64,000 bases of DNA from Gillisia marina (GTDB lineage Bacteria > Bacteroidota > Bacteroidia > Flavobacteriales > Flavobacteriaceae), in NCBI RefSeq assembly GCF_000258765.1, contig NZ_AJLT01000019.1:172965-236964 (forward strand), read 5' to 3'. Positions 35,047 through 44,205 of this stretch are shown here, one piece after another. Position numbers and translations under genes: made by a program. The notes beneath the pieces were generated by a model. That model did not search any database, was not told where the DNA came from, and saw nothing but the letters and a program-made list of their open reading frames with translations. The number at the start of each line of letters is the position of its first letter. The stretch's first letter is position 1.

Positions 35047-37536
35047 ATGAAACATACCCTTTATTTAGTCTTTATTATAATTACTGTTTTTCAAGGATGG
35101 TCACAAACCAGAATTAGCGGAACTGTTGTAGACGAAACAGATACTCCAATTCCTTTTGCCAATGTTATTTTTTTAAGTTCTTCTGAAGGAACTACAACTA
35201 CAGAGAACGGTTCTTTTTATTTAACATCTACCCAAGATCAACCCAATGTAGAATTCTCTTATGTTGGTTATCAAACTTTAGTTTTACCACTTAAAAAAGG
35301 TAATAATTTGAATCTGAAGATCATTTTAAAAGAGATGACCGAATCTCTGGGAGAAGTGATGATCTATCAAGGGAAAACTTCCAAAAAAAACAATCCGGCT
35401 TTGGATATCCTAAGAAAGATCTGGGAAAACAAAAGGCAGAATGGTGTAAAGAAATTCAATCAGTACGAATACAGGAAATATGAAAAACTGGAATTCGATC
35501 TTAATAAAATAGATAGCGCCTTAATTAATAGTCCCATTTTTAACGGAATGGAATTTATATTTAAGGATTTAGATACCAATAGAGTTACCGGTAAAACCTA
35601 CTTACCAATTTTTCTAAACGAAGCCATTTCAAAAGTATATGGAGACAAAAAATCCGGGAAGACTAAGGAGGAACTTCTTGGAAACAAAAATTCCGGCTTC
35701 AGTAATAATCAGCTTTTAATTTCTTCAGTAAAGGACATTTATTCAGAAATAGATATTTACGAGAATTACCTTAAATTTTTCGATAAGAGCTTTATAAGTC
35801 CGCTTTCTACAACCGGTATAAATAACTACAATTACGTTTTAACCGACAGTTCTTTTATTGGCGATAAATGGTGTTATAAGATTCGGTATTATCCAAGACG
35901 AAAAAATGAATTGACCTTTAAAGGTGATTTTTGGGTAAACGACACTACTTGGGCGGTAAAGAAGATAAATTTAGAAATGGCAGAAGATGCCAATGTAAAC
36001 TGGGTAAAAGGTGTTTACATAGAACAGGAATTCGATGTTTTAAACGATTCTATTTTCTTAATTACTAGAGACTTTTTTCAGGTAGATTTTTCACTTAGAG
36101 ATAAAGAGTCCGCACGAGGAATTTATGGAAAAAGAACGGTGCTTTATAACGAATACGTGTTCGACAACAAAAAACCATTACGGTTTTACGATACCCGAGT
36201 AATCGATTTTAAGGAGGAAGTCTATAATAGAGATGATGAATTTTGGCAAAAGAATCGATTGGAAGAACTAAATGGGGATGAACGAGGCGTCTATAAAATG
36301 CTGGACACCCTGCAAACCGTAAAGGCCTTTAAACGCTTATATAACTTAACCACTACCCTATCCACCGGTTATTTGGAATTCGATGGTTTCGACTATGGCC
36401 CAATTTACACCACCTTAGGATTCAATGATGTAGAAGGATGGAGGTTAAGGGGCGGAGGACGAACCTATTTCAATCAGAATGACCCATGGAGGATTGAAGG
36501 TTATGGCGCTTATGGCTTTAAAGACAAACAATTTAAATATGGGATTGCCGGAAAGCTCTTACTGGATAAAAAAATGAGGATTATAGTTTCTGCCGGAAAC
36601 AGACGCGATATCGAGCAGTTGGGAACGAGCCTTACAAATACTACCGATGTGCTTGGAAGAAGTTTAGCTTCCTCATCTTTAATTAATGTGGGAGATAATG
36701 ATAAGTTAAGTTCCATTAACCTATCTGTGGTAAGTCTTGAGATAGAACCCATTAAAAATTTCACTTTTAGACTAGCTGGATCTTATAGAATATTAAAACC
36801 GGCCTCTCCTACTTTTAGTCTGGACTTTTATACAGATGAAGCGCTTACTCAAATAGATTCAGAAATAAATCAAACTGAAATTTCTACAATCTTCACGTAT
36901 ACTCCGAGAAGAGAAACTACTGGTTTTGGGGTGGATAGAAATATTATTAACGGAGGCGATTTTCCAACGCTCTTTTTAAATTATAGTCTGGGGGTAAAAG
37001 ATATATTTGAAAGTGATTTTAATTACAAGAAAATCCAATTTTTTTATAACCAACCCTTATTGGTAGGAGGCTTCGGAAGAGCAAACGTTAGTATAGAAGC
37101 AGGAAAAACCTTTGGAGAAGTTCCGTTAGGTTTATTAAGCGTAGTACCGGGGAATCAAACGTATTTCGCTTTATATAACACTTTTCCGCTACTTAATTTT
37201 TACGAATTTGTTACCGACACGTATGCCGCTGCCCATCTTGAACACAATTTTAATGGAAGATTATTTTCCAGAATCCCATTGCTACGAGATCTAAATTTAA
37301 GAGAGATTATTGGAATTCGAGGAGTTTATGGAGAAATTTCTGAAGAGAATAAAAGTTTAGATGCTTCAGGATTACCGCTTATCGCACCAGATTCAGATCC
37401 TTATTGGGAGTATAGTGTTGGGGTTGGAAACATTTTTAAATTCCTAAGAATCGATGCCCATTTTAGAGGGAATTATTTCGATAATGAAGATGCGAGATCG
37501 TTTGGAGTGACGGCTTCCTTCGGATTTCAATTTTAA
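35047..37536 (+). CDS. DUF5686 / CarboxypepD_reg outer-membrane protein
   Basis: An 829-residue outer-membrane protein. Signal peptide 1-18 (ending GWSQ), CarboxypepD_reg-like beta-sandwich at about 20-95 (ISGTVVDETDTPIPFANVIF), then the DUF5686 region (NPALDILRKIWENKRQN, YEYRKYEKLEFDL) and a C-terminal barrel ending GVTASFGFQF with a terminal Phe. Role unknown; relatives are widespread in Bacteroidota beside envelope genes. ATG 35047 is preferred over a TTG at 35035 inside the terminator tail. Confidence 0.88.
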   Translation: MKHTLYLVFIIITVFQGWSQTRISGTVVDETDTPIPFANVIFLSSSEGTTTTENGSFYLTSTQDQPNVEFSYVGYQTLVLPLKKGNNLNLKIILKEMTESLGEVMIYQGKTSKKNNPALDILRKIWENKRQNGVKKFNQYEYRKYEKLEFDLNKIDSALINSPIFNGMEFIFKDLDTNRVTGKTYLPIFLNEAISKVYGDKKSGKTKEELLGNKNSGFSNNQLLISSVKDIYSEIDIYENYLKFFDKSFISPLSTTGINNYNYVLTDSSFIGDKWCYKIRYYPRRKNELTFKGDFWVNDTTWAVKKINLEMAEDANVNWVKGVYIEQEFDVLNDSIFLITRDFFQVDFSLRDKESARGIYGKRTVLYNEYVFDNKKPLRFYDTRVIDFKEEVYNRDDEFWQKNRLEELNGDERGVYKMLDTLQTVKAFKRLYNLTTTLSTGYLEFDGFDYGPIYTTLGFNDVEGWRLRGGGRTYFNQNDPWRIEGYGAYGFKDKQFKYGIAGKLLLDKKMRIIVSAGNRRDIEQLGTSLTNTTDVLGRSLASSSLINVGDNDKLSSINLSVVSLEIEPIKNFTFRLAGSYRILKPASPTFSLDFYTDEALTQIDSEINQTEISTIFTYTPRRETTGFGVDRNIINGGDFPTLFLNYSLGVKDIFESDFNYKKIQFFYNQPLLVGGFGRANVSIEAGKTFGEVPLGLLSVVPGNQTYFALYNTFPLLNFYEFVTDTYAAAHLEHNFNGRLFSRIPLLRDLNLREIIGIRGVYGEISEENKSLDASGLPLIAPDSDPYWEYSVGVGNIFKFLRIDAHFRGNYFDNEDARSFGVTASFGFQF

Positions 37537-37561
37537 TATGCTCTGTAAGAGGATAAATTAC

Positions 37562-37569
37562 TATATTTG
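37562..37569 (+). promoter_or_regulatory. TAnnTTTG -7 element upstream of ppa
   Basis: TATATTTG lies 33 bases before the ppa ATG at 37603. No clear TTG -33 box is visible at usual spacing. Confidence 0.4.
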
Positions 37570-37602
37570 CCGCCTGAAAAATTTGAACAAAAAAGAAAGA
37601 TA

Positions 37603-38115
37603 ATGTCAGAGACTTTTGATGTATTAATAGAGATCCCAAAAGGGAGTAGAAACAAATATGAGTACGATTTTGAATTGAAGAAAGTTCGGTACGACCGAAT
37701 GATCTTTTCCTCTATGATGTACCCTGCAGATTACGGATTTATTCCTAACACGCTAGCATTGGACAGTGACCCTTTAGATGTATTGGTATTGGTTGCAGAA
37801 CCAACCTTTCCGGGGATTGTAATGGAAGTGAAACCTATTGGAGTTTTCCATATGGCAGATGAAAAAGGACCAGATGAGAAAATTATATGTGTACCGGTTT
37901 CAGATCCTATCTGGAATAGATTAAATGATCTGGATGATGTCAATGGTCACTTACTTAAAGAAATCGAGCATTTCTTTAAAGTTTATAAAGATCTTGAGAA
38001 AAAGAAAGTTGATGTTGGTGGATGGGGAAATGCTGATGAAGCGAAAGAAATTATCAAACAATGTATAGAGAGATATAAGAATTACGAAGGAGACAAGGAG
38101 AGATTCGGAATATAG
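37603..38115 (+). CDS. ppa: Inorganic pyrophosphatase (family I)
   Basis: A 170-residue soluble pyrophosphatase. EIPKGSRNKYEYDFELKKVRYDR, MMYPADYGFIPNTLALDSDPLDVLVL (metal-binding Asp residues near 60-70) and DEKIICVPVSDP are signature stretches. ATG 37603 (MSETFDVLIEIPKG) is chosen; a TTG 12 codons earlier lies over the promoter. Followed by a terminator and the membrane pyrophosphatase gene: both enzymes consume PPi, one dissipating and one conserving energy. Confidence 0.95.
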   Translation: MSETFDVLIEIPKGSRNKYEYDFELKKVRYDRMIFSSMMYPADYGFIPNTLALDSDPLDVLVLVAEPTFPGIVMEVKPIGVFHMADEKGPDEKIICVPVSDPIWNRLNDLDDVNGHLLKEIEHFFKVYKDLEKKKVDVGGWGNADEAKEIIKQCIERYKNYEGDKERFGI

Positions 38116-38146
38116 TGGAATGTTTTCTTATAAATATTGAATAATT

Positions 38147-38180
38147 AAAAGCGATAACCCTAAAAAGTTATCGCTTTTTT
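38147..38180 (+). terminator. Terminator between ppa and hppA
   Basis: AAAAGCGATAAC / GTTATCGCTTTTTT hairpin, 32 bases after the ppa stop. Confidence 0.88.
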
Positions 38181-38235
38181 ATTTATCATTGATTTTGTTA
38201 CATTAGCGGACATTAACTAATATTTAACTATCTCT

Positions 38236-40629
38236 ATGGAATCAATGATTATCTATGCCCCAATTGTTCTGGCTTTGATTGGCCTTGTTTATATGTGGAT
38301 GAAAAGGTCCTGGGTCTTAAAACAAGACGCCGGTGACGGAAAAATGAAAGAAATTTCAGATCATATTTATGAAGGTGCCCTCGCCTTTCTAAATGCCGAA
38401 TATAAGTTACTTACCATTTTTGTGATTATAGTAAGTGTTGCTCTTGCGGCAGTTTCCTTTTTTGTACCAACTACACATTGGCTTATTGTAATCGCATTTA
38501 TTTTTGGAGCATTTTTCTCTGCCTTAGCAGGAAATATGGGGATGAAAATAGCAACAAAAACAAACGTTAGAACTACACAAGCTGCCAAAACCAGTTTGCC
38601 TAATGCCTTAGGAGTCTCTTTTGGTGGTGGAACCGTAATGGGACTTGGAGTGGCAGGACTTGCAGTATTAGGTCTAACATCTTTCTTTATATTATTCTTT
38701 CATTACTTTATGGGAGGGGTTTGGACATCCACAGCAGATATGACCATTGTATTGGAAACCCTTGCCGGATTCTCTCTTGGAGCTGAATCTATCGCCTTAT
38801 TTGCGCGTGTAGGTGGAGGAATTTACACCAAAGCTGCCGATGTGGGCGCAGATCTTGTTGGTAAAGTTGAAGCAGGAATTCCCGAAGACGATCCTAGAAA
38901 CCCGGCAACTATTGCAGATAATGTTGGAGACAATGTTGGTGATGTAGCAGGTATGGGAGCCGATCTTTTTGGTTCTTATGTTGCAACAGTACTCGCAGCG
39001 ATGGTTCTTGGGAATTATGTGATCAAGGATATGGGTGGAAATATCGACGATCTTTTTGGCGGAATTGGCCCGGTGTTGTTACCAATGGCGATCGCCGGAG
39101 CAGGAATCATCATCTCTATGATTGGTACCATGCTGGTTAAAATTAGCAGTAATGATGCTAAAGAATCGCAAGTAATGGGCGCTCTAAATATCGGAAACTG
39201 GGTGTCTATAGCTTTAGTAGCATTATCTTGTTTTGCTTTGGTAAAATGGATGCTTCCGGCAACGATGCAAATGGAATTCTTTGGTGAAGGTTTAAAAGAA
39301 ATATCTTCCATGCGTGTGTTTGGTGCCACCATTATCGGACTTATAGTTGGTGGAGCAATTTCATCAGTAACCGAATATTATACAGGATTAGGTAAAAAAC
39401 CGATTCTGAAGATCGTTCAACAGTCTAGTACCGGTGCAGGAACTAATATTATTGCAGGATTGGCAACAGGGATGATCTCTACGTTTCCTTCAATTTTATT
39501 ATTCGCAAGTGCCATCTGGGCTTCGTATGCGTTTGCAGGATTTTATGGAGTTGCATTAGCCGCTTCAGCAATGATGGCAACAACCGCTATGCAACTAGCA
39601 ATCGATGCCTTCGGACCTATCTCTGATAATGCCGGTGGTATTGCTGAAATGAGTGAACAAGATCCTATAGTAAGAGAACGAACAGATATTTTAGACTCTG
39701 TAGGGAATACCACTGCCGCAACTGGAAAAGGTTTTGCAATTGCCTCTGCAGCATTAACTTCTTTAGCCTTATTCGCGGCGTACGTAACCTTTACAGGAAT
39801 TGAAGGAATCAACATCTTTAAGGCTCCTGTATTGGCGATGCTATTTGTGGGTGGAATGATTCCGGTGGTATTTTCTGCCTTAGCCATGAATGCCGTTGGA
39901 AAAGCTGCGATGGAAATGGTACAGGAAGTTAGACGTCAGTTTAGAGATATTCCAGGAATTATGGAAGGAACCGGAAAACCACAATACGATAAGTGTGTGG
40001 CTATTTCTACCGAAGCATCCTTAAGAGAGATGATGTTACCCGGGTTATTAACTATAGGATTTCCATTGGCCATCGCTTTTATTCCGATGATCTTTGGAAT
40101 GGATAATCTTGCAATTGCCGAAATGCTCGGAGGATATATGGCCGGAGTCACGGTAAGCGGAGTACTTTGGGCTATTTTCCAGAACAACGCGGGTGGCGCT
40201 TGGGACAATGCTAAAAAATCTTTTGAAGCAGGAGTTTTAATTAATGGTGAGATGACCTATAAAGGCTCTGATGCTCATAAAGCTGCTGTAACCGGAGATA
40301 CCGTTGGAGATCCATTTAAAGATACTTCCGGACCATCTATGAATATATTAATAAAGCTTACTTGCTTAATTGGTCTTGTAATAGCACCAATATTAGGAGG
40401 ACATAACATTGGCGACATCGATAATTCAGTTGATCAAGCTGAAATAATCAATATTTCAGGGGTAGAGAATTCCAAAACTAAAGAAGTTGAAGTTCGAATG
40501 ACTACTGAAGGAGATGAAACCTTTGCCGAAGTTAGAACTACCACTATTGAAGATGGTAAGACCGATGTAAAAGTAAAAACCTTTAAAGGAACTAAAGCCG
40601 AAGTGGAAGCACAGATCGAGAGTATGTAA
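38236..40629 (+). CDS. hppA: K+-dependent membrane pyrophosphatase with C-terminal extension
   Basis: A 797-residue integral membrane ion pump driven by PPi hydrolysis, with about 16 helices. The substrate-site signature DVGADLVGKVEAGIPEDDPR and DNVGDNVGDVAGMGADLFGS are intact. GNTTAATGKG carries Ala at the position that marks K+-dependent enzymes. Whether it pumps Na+ or H+ cannot be settled by eye; marine relatives are often Na+ pumps. After the last helix (LIGLVIAPILGG, near 705-717) comes an unusual soluble tail of about 80 charged residues, VEVRMTTEGDETFAEV...KTFKGTKAEVEAQIESM. Confidence 0.95.
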   Translation: MESMIIYAPIVLALIGLVYMWMKRSWVLKQDAGDGKMKEISDHIYEGALAFLNAEYKLLTIFVIIVSVALAAVSFFVPTTHWLIVIAFIFGAFFSALAGNMGMKIATKTNVRTTQAAKTSLPNALGVSFGGGTVMGLGVAGLAVLGLTSFFILFFHYFMGGVWTSTADMTIVLETLAGFSLGAESIALFARVGGGIYTKAADVGADLVGKVEAGIPEDDPRNPATIADNVGDNVGDVAGMGADLFGSYVATVLAAMVLGNYVIKDMGGNIDDLFGGIGPVLLPMAIAGAGIIISMIGTMLVKISSNDAKESQVMGALNIGNWVSIALVALSCFALVKWMLPATMQMEFFGEGLKEISSMRVFGATIIGLIVGGAISSVTEYYTGLGKKPILKIVQQSSTGAGTNIIAGLATGMISTFPSILLFASAIWASYAFAGFYGVALAASAMMATTAMQLAIDAFGPISDNAGGIAEMSEQDPIVRERTDILDSVGNTTAATGKGFAIASAALTSLALFAAYVTFTGIEGINIFKAPVLAMLFVGGMIPVVFSALAMNAVGKAAMEMVQEVRRQFRDIPGIMEGTGKPQYDKCVAISTEASLREMMLPGLLTIGFPLAIAFIPMIFGMDNLAIAEMLGGYMAGVTVSGVLWAIFQNNAGGAWDNAKKSFEAGVLINGEMTYKGSDAHKAAVTGDTVGDPFKDTSGPSMNILIKLTCLIGLVIAPILGGHNIGDIDNSVDQAEIINISGVENSKTKEVEVRMTTEGDETFAEVRTTTIEDGKTDVKVKTFKGTKAEVEAQIESM

Positions 40630-40656
40630 AAAAAAACACTTTTTTTAATCAAATAT

Positions 40657-40687
40657 AAACCCCCAAGGCGATGCTTTGGGGTGTTTT
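40657..40687 (+). terminator. Terminator after hppA
   Basis: CCCCAAGGC / GCTTTGGGG hairpin followed by GTGTTTTT, about 30 bases after the stop. Confidence 0.8.
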
Positions 40688-40798
40688 TACTTAAACACTA
40701 CTCTATTGTTTAAAATTTAATCAAAAACATTAATTTTAATATGGATTATTTCCTATTTAATGGAATTAATCCATATTTTTATTTCAAAATATACATCT

Positions 40799-42058
40799 AT
40801 GTCTTTTGAAAGAATTAAAGAAAAATTAAATATTCTGGCAGATGCCGCGAAATATGATATTTCCTGCTCCAGTAGTGGGAGCAAGCGCGCTAATAAAGGT
40901 GGATTGGGAAATAGCGATGGTGTAGGAATTTGCCATAGTTATACAGAGGATGGCAGATGTGTTTCTTTGCTGAAGATTCTTTTAACCAACTATTGCATTT
41001 TTGATTGTGCCTACTGTGTAACTCGTAAGAGCAATGATATTAAAAGAGCAGCTTTTAAAATTGAAGAGGTAGTTAGCCTTACCATGAATTTTTACCGTAG
41101 AAATTATATTGAAGGCTTATTTCTTAGTTCCGGAATATTTAAAAGTCCAGATCATACGATGGAACGTTTAGTCCAAGTTGCCAAAAAATTGAGACTGGAA
41201 GAAAATTTCAATGGATATATTCATTTAAAATCCATTCCCGGAGCAAGCGACGAATTGATGCAGGAAGCCGGATTGTATGCTGACAGACTTTCTGTAAATA
41301 TCGAAATCCCTACAGTTTCGGGATTAAAATTATTAGCACCAGATAAAAAGCATGAAGATTTTATAAAACCGATGGAAGCGGTTAAAAATAGTATTCAGAT
41401 ATACAAAAGCGAAAAGAAGCTAATAAAGAGCACCCCAAAATACGCTCCTGCAGGCCAAAGCACACAAATGATTGTTGGCGCCACAGGAGAAAGTGATCGG
41501 GATGTAATGTATTCTGCGGCCTATTATTATAAAAAATTCAAGATGAAAAGGGTATATTATTCCGGGTATATCCCTGTAGCCAATGACACCAGGCTTCCTG
41601 CCCTGGGAAGTCCTGTTCCATTACTGCGAGAAAACAGACTCTACCAAACCGATTGGTTGCTTCGGTTTTATGGATTTGACATTCGGGAGTTACTAAATAA
41701 TGAAAATCAAAATTTAGATTTGGATATAGATCCAAAATTAAGTTGGGCCCTAAGAAATAGGGAACTATTTCCTCTAGATATTAATAAGGCAGATAAATTG
41801 CTTATTGCGAGAGTGCCCGGTATTGGACTCAAATCTGTTCATAAGATCGTTGAAGCAAGAAAATATAGAAAACTAAATTGGGATCATCTCAGGAAGATTG
41901 GAATCGCTTATAATCGAGCAAAATACTTTATCACCTGTGATTCTAATAGTTTTGAGAGGAGAGATCTTTCCAGCCTTCAAATAAAAGGAATGATCCTTCA
42001 GGATTCCACAAGTAAATTCAGAAAAGATTATAGCACACAATTAAGTCTTTTTAATTGA
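40799..42058 (+). CDS. Putative DNA modification/repair radical SAM protein (TIGR03916 type)
   Basis: A 419-residue radical SAM enzyme. After an N-terminal Cys-containing region (YDISCSSSGSKR, GICHSYTEDGRC) the iron-sulfur motif is CIFDCAYC (CxxxCxxC, near residues 66-73). The C-terminal part has a helix-hairpin-helix, LLIARVPGIGLKSVHKIVEARKYRKL, the kind that binds DNA backbone. The family is annotated as putative DNA modification or repair protein but its reaction is unproven. ATG 40799 (MSFERIKEKL) is favoured over an upstream ATG at 40760. Its TGA overlaps the next gene's ATG by one base (TGATG), so translation is coupled. Confidence 0.9.
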   Translation: MSFERIKEKLNILADAAKYDISCSSSGSKRANKGGLGNSDGVGICHSYTEDGRCVSLLKILLTNYCIFDCAYCVTRKSNDIKRAAFKIEEVVSLTMNFYRRNYIEGLFLSSGIFKSPDHTMERLVQVAKKLRLEENFNGYIHLKSIPGASDELMQEAGLYADRLSVNIEIPTVSGLKLLAPDKKHEDFIKPMEAVKNSIQIYKSEKKLIKSTPKYAPAGQSTQMIVGATGESDRDVMYSAAYYYKKFKMKRVYYSGYIPVANDTRLPALGSPVPLLRENRLYQTDWLLRFYGFDIRELLNNENQNLDLDIDPKLSWALRNRELFPLDINKADKLLIARVPGIGLKSVHKIVEARKYRKLNWDHLRKIGIAYNRAKYFITCDSNSFERRDLSSLQIKGMILQDSTSKFRKDYSTQLSLFN

Positions 42059-42840
42059 TGAAAGAAGAAACAATTTTAATTTATGATGGGTCGTACAAGG
42101 GATTTCTAAGCTGTGTTTTTTCAACCTTTGAACAAAAACTCAATGTGGTTGGAATTTATACTGAATCAACTACCCAGAGAAATATGTTTGCAAAAGCTTT
42201 AAGTATACAAACAAACTTAGAGGAAGCGAAAAGGGTAGCATTAGGTTTAAAAAGAAAGGTTTCTGCAATAGGATGTAGACAAATTTTTTTTACATTTTTG
42301 AGTGAATTGGAAGGTATTGAATTGCTTTTACTTCAATATATAAAACTGGTATTTAAAGAAGAAAAATTCAGCAGAAAGGACTTTGGAAATCCCATTGTTT
42401 TAAAGATTAGTCAAACCTCAAAAATGGTGAGTAGAGAAAAACACCGTATGGAAGCTTTTGTTAGATTTCAATTAACTAAAGATGACATCTTTTTTGCTTC
42501 TATAGAACCAGATTTTAACGTTTTACCGATTATTTTAAAGCATTTTGAAAGCAGATATGCCGATCAAAAATGGATTATTTACGACTTAAAGAGAAATTTT
42601 GGCTTATTTTATAACTTACAGGAAACCAGTTATATAAATTTAAATTTTAAATCTAACGAACATTTGAATTCAGCAAACACCAGTATTTACAGCACTTCCG
42701 AAATAGATTTTCAAAAGTTATGGCAGGAATATTTTAAAAGCACTAATATTAAATCTAGAAAAAATATGAAATTACACCTTCAGCATGTACCAAAAAGATA
42801 TTGGAAATATTTAACTGAAAAGAGTTCTTGGCAAAATTAA
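42058..42840 (+). CDS. TIGR03915-family putative DNA repair protein (DUF4130)
   Basis: A 260-residue partner of the radical SAM enzyme. MKEETILIYDGSYKGFLSCVFSTFEQK, then KMVSREKHRMEAFVRFQLTKDDIFFASIEPDFNVLPIILKHFESRYADQKWIIYDLKRNFGLFYN, then HLQHVPKRYWKYLTEK are the family hallmarks. It almost always accompanies TIGR03916 genes, and some databases call it a putative DNA repair or metabolism protein. No catalytic motif is obvious. The start overlaps the upstream stop. Confidence 0.88.
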   Translation: MKEETILIYDGSYKGFLSCVFSTFEQKLNVVGIYTESTTQRNMFAKALSIQTNLEEAKRVALGLKRKVSAIGCRQIFFTFLSELEGIELLLLQYIKLVFKEEKFSRKDFGNPIVLKISQTSKMVSREKHRMEAFVRFQLTKDDIFFASIEPDFNVLPIILKHFESRYADQKWIIYDLKRNFGLFYNLQETSYINLNFKSNEHLNSANTSIYSTSEIDFQKLWQEYFKSTNIKSRKNMKLHLQHVPKRYWKYLTEKSSWQN

Positions 42841-42857
42841 AAAATAGTTTAAATTTG
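42828..42857 (+). promoter_or_regulatory. TTG-N19-TAnnTTTG promoter of the lipoprotein gene
   Basis: TTG at 42828-42830, 19 bases, then TAAATTTG at 42850-42857, matching the Bacteroidota primary-sigma promoter. It overlaps the end of the TIGR03915 gene and lies 28 bases before the lipoprotein ATG at 42886. The best promoter match I found in the window. Confidence 0.6.
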
Positions 42858-42885
42858 CTGTTCAACTAATTAAACACATTTTACA

Positions 42886-43140
42886 ATGAAAAAATTATCC
42901 TTATTATTATTAGCTGCTGTATTCTCTTTATCAATCTATTCTTGTAGAGAAACAACAGAAGAAAAAACAGAAGACGCTATGGAAGATGCTGCTGACGACA
43001 TGGAAGATGCTGCAGATGATGTTGCTGATGACATGGACGACATGGAAAACGATGTTGAGGCTGCTGCTGAAAACGTTGAAACTGAAGTTGAAGAAGAAAT
43101 TAATGGAACTGATGATGTTAACGGAGACGACGACATGTAG
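42886..43140 (+). CDS. SCR[DE] acidic lipoprotein
   Basis: An 84-residue lipoprotein: signal peptide MKKLSLLLLAAVFSLSIYSC, then RETTEEKTEDAMEDAADDMEDAADDVADDMDDMEND and VETEVEEEINGTDDVNGDDDM. Extremely acidic, almost free of hydrophobic residues apart from Met, Ala and Val, and predicted to be one long helix or disordered. C-terminal GTDDVNG links it to the paralogues at 15993 (GTDDM) and 43222 (KTDDVNG). It has its own promoter and terminator, so it is expressed independently of its partner. Function unknown. Confidence 0.8.
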   Translation: MKKLSLLLLAAVFSLSIYSCRETTEEKTEDAMEDAADDMEDAADDVADDMDDMENDVEAAAENVETEVEEEINGTDDVNGDDDM

Positions 43141-43162
43141 TCTTTTTTTACATTAATATTCT

Positions 43163-43197
43163 AAAGCCATCTGAATTTATTGAGATGGCTTTTTTTT
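43163..43197 (+). terminator. Terminator between the two lipoprotein genes
   Basis: AAAGCCATCT / AGATGGCTTTTTTTT hairpin 23 bases after the first lipoprotein stop. Confidence 0.88.
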
Positions 43198-43221
43198 AGT
43201 TTAAACCTTTAAATAATTGAT

Positions 43222-43467
43222 ATGAAAAAATTGATTTTAATTTTGATGCTTGCTACAATGGCAACAACAGTAATTTCTTGTAGAGAGACTACTCAAGAAA
43301 AAACCGAAGAGGCTTTAGAGTCTATTGGAGAAGATATTGAAACTAATACCAAAAAAGCCGCAAAGAAAATTGAAGAAGGAGCCGAAAAAGTGGTAAAAGA
43401 GATAGACGAAGAAGTTCATAAAACTGATGATGTAAACGGTGAAGAAGCCGCAGATGATCTAAACTAA
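43222..43467 (+). CDS. SCR[DE] lipoprotein with Lys/Glu coiled tail
   Basis: An 81-residue lipoprotein: signal peptide to VISC, then RETTQEKTEEALESIGEDIETNTKKAAKKIEEGAEKVVKEIDEEVHKTDDVNGEEAADDLN. The KKIEEGAEKVVKEIDEEV segment parallels the tail of the paralogue at 16392-16628, and KTDDVNG parallels the 42886 protein, so it bridges both subgroups. Likely a tandem duplicate of its upstream neighbour. Terminator at 43488-43512. Confidence 0.8.
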   Translation: MKKLILILMLATMATTVISCRETTQEKTEEALESIGEDIETNTKKAAKKIEEGAEKVVKEIDEEVHKTDDVNGEEAADDLN

Positions 43468-43487
43468 TTATTATTTACTACAGTACT

Positions 43488-43512
43488 AAAACCGCCACAG
43501 AGCGGTTTTTTT
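43488..43512 (+). terminator. Terminator after the second lipoprotein gene
   Basis: AAAACCGC / GCGGTTTTTTTT hairpin with a CACAGA loop, 20 bases after the stop. Confidence 0.85.
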
Positions 43513-43642
43513 GTTTCTTAACCAAGTGTGTTTTAAAACGCTTCTCTAATTTAAGGTAGACAATAGATCTTAATCAATATGAAAAAGTTTAATTGTAAAT
43601 TGAACGTTTTCATATTGCCTATCTGTAACACAAAACTCTTTA

Positions 43643-44194
43643 ATGAACACCTATCAACTCAATACAAAACGTTTAAAATTAGCTCCATTGACAAGTGAGG
43701 AAATAAGTTTTGTCCATCGTTTACTTTCCAATCCAAAAGTGGATTTCTATAACACTCTAGGAATCCCTAAAAATATTGAGGAAACCAAAGTTATTTTGAA
43801 TGAAATGGTTTCAGAAAATGAAAAAGAAGCAACCCAAAAATTCACTTTTTGTATTAAACACAATGAGCAAAACATCGGGTTGATCGCCTTGAATTTAGGC
43901 AACAAGAAATATGAGATTGGAGAGGTCTGGTATAAGTTGCTTCCCGAATTTTGGGGTCAAGGTTTTGCAACAGAGGCTCTAAATGAAGTCATTCATTTTG
44001 GATTTAATAGCTTAAAGTTACACCGAATAGAAGCAGGTTGTGCTTCAGAAAACATTGGCTCTGTTAAAGTATTGGAGAAAGCAGGAATGATTAGAGAAGG
44101 ACACAAGCGGCAACACTTACCTTTGAAATCCGGGTGGGCAGATTGTTATGAGTATGGAGTTTTGCGAGAAGATTATAAAAAGTCAAAATTTTAA
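43643..44194 (+). CDS. GNAT-family N-acetyltransferase (RimJ/RimL type)
   Basis: A 183-residue acetyltransferase. TKRLKLAPLTSEEISFVHRLLSNP, EVWYKLLPEFWGQGFATEALNEVIHFGF with the acetyl-CoA loop (GQGFATEA), LHRIEAGCASENIGSVKVLEKAGM and GHKRQHL match the ribosomal-protein or small-molecule acetyltransferase subgroup. Substrate unknown. ATG start; single gene, ending in a hairpin that contains a tRNA-Leu-related sequence. Confidence 0.88.
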   Translation: MNTYQLNTKRLKLAPLTSEEISFVHRLLSNPKVDFYNTLGIPKNIEETKVILNEMVSENEKEATQKFTFCIKHNEQNIGLIALNLGNKKYEIGEVWYKLLPEFWGQGFATEALNEVIHFGFNSLKLHRIEAGCASENIGSVKVLEKAGMIREGHKRQHLPLKSGWADCYEYGVLREDYKKSKF

Positions 44195-44205
44195 AAACAC
44201 AAAAT

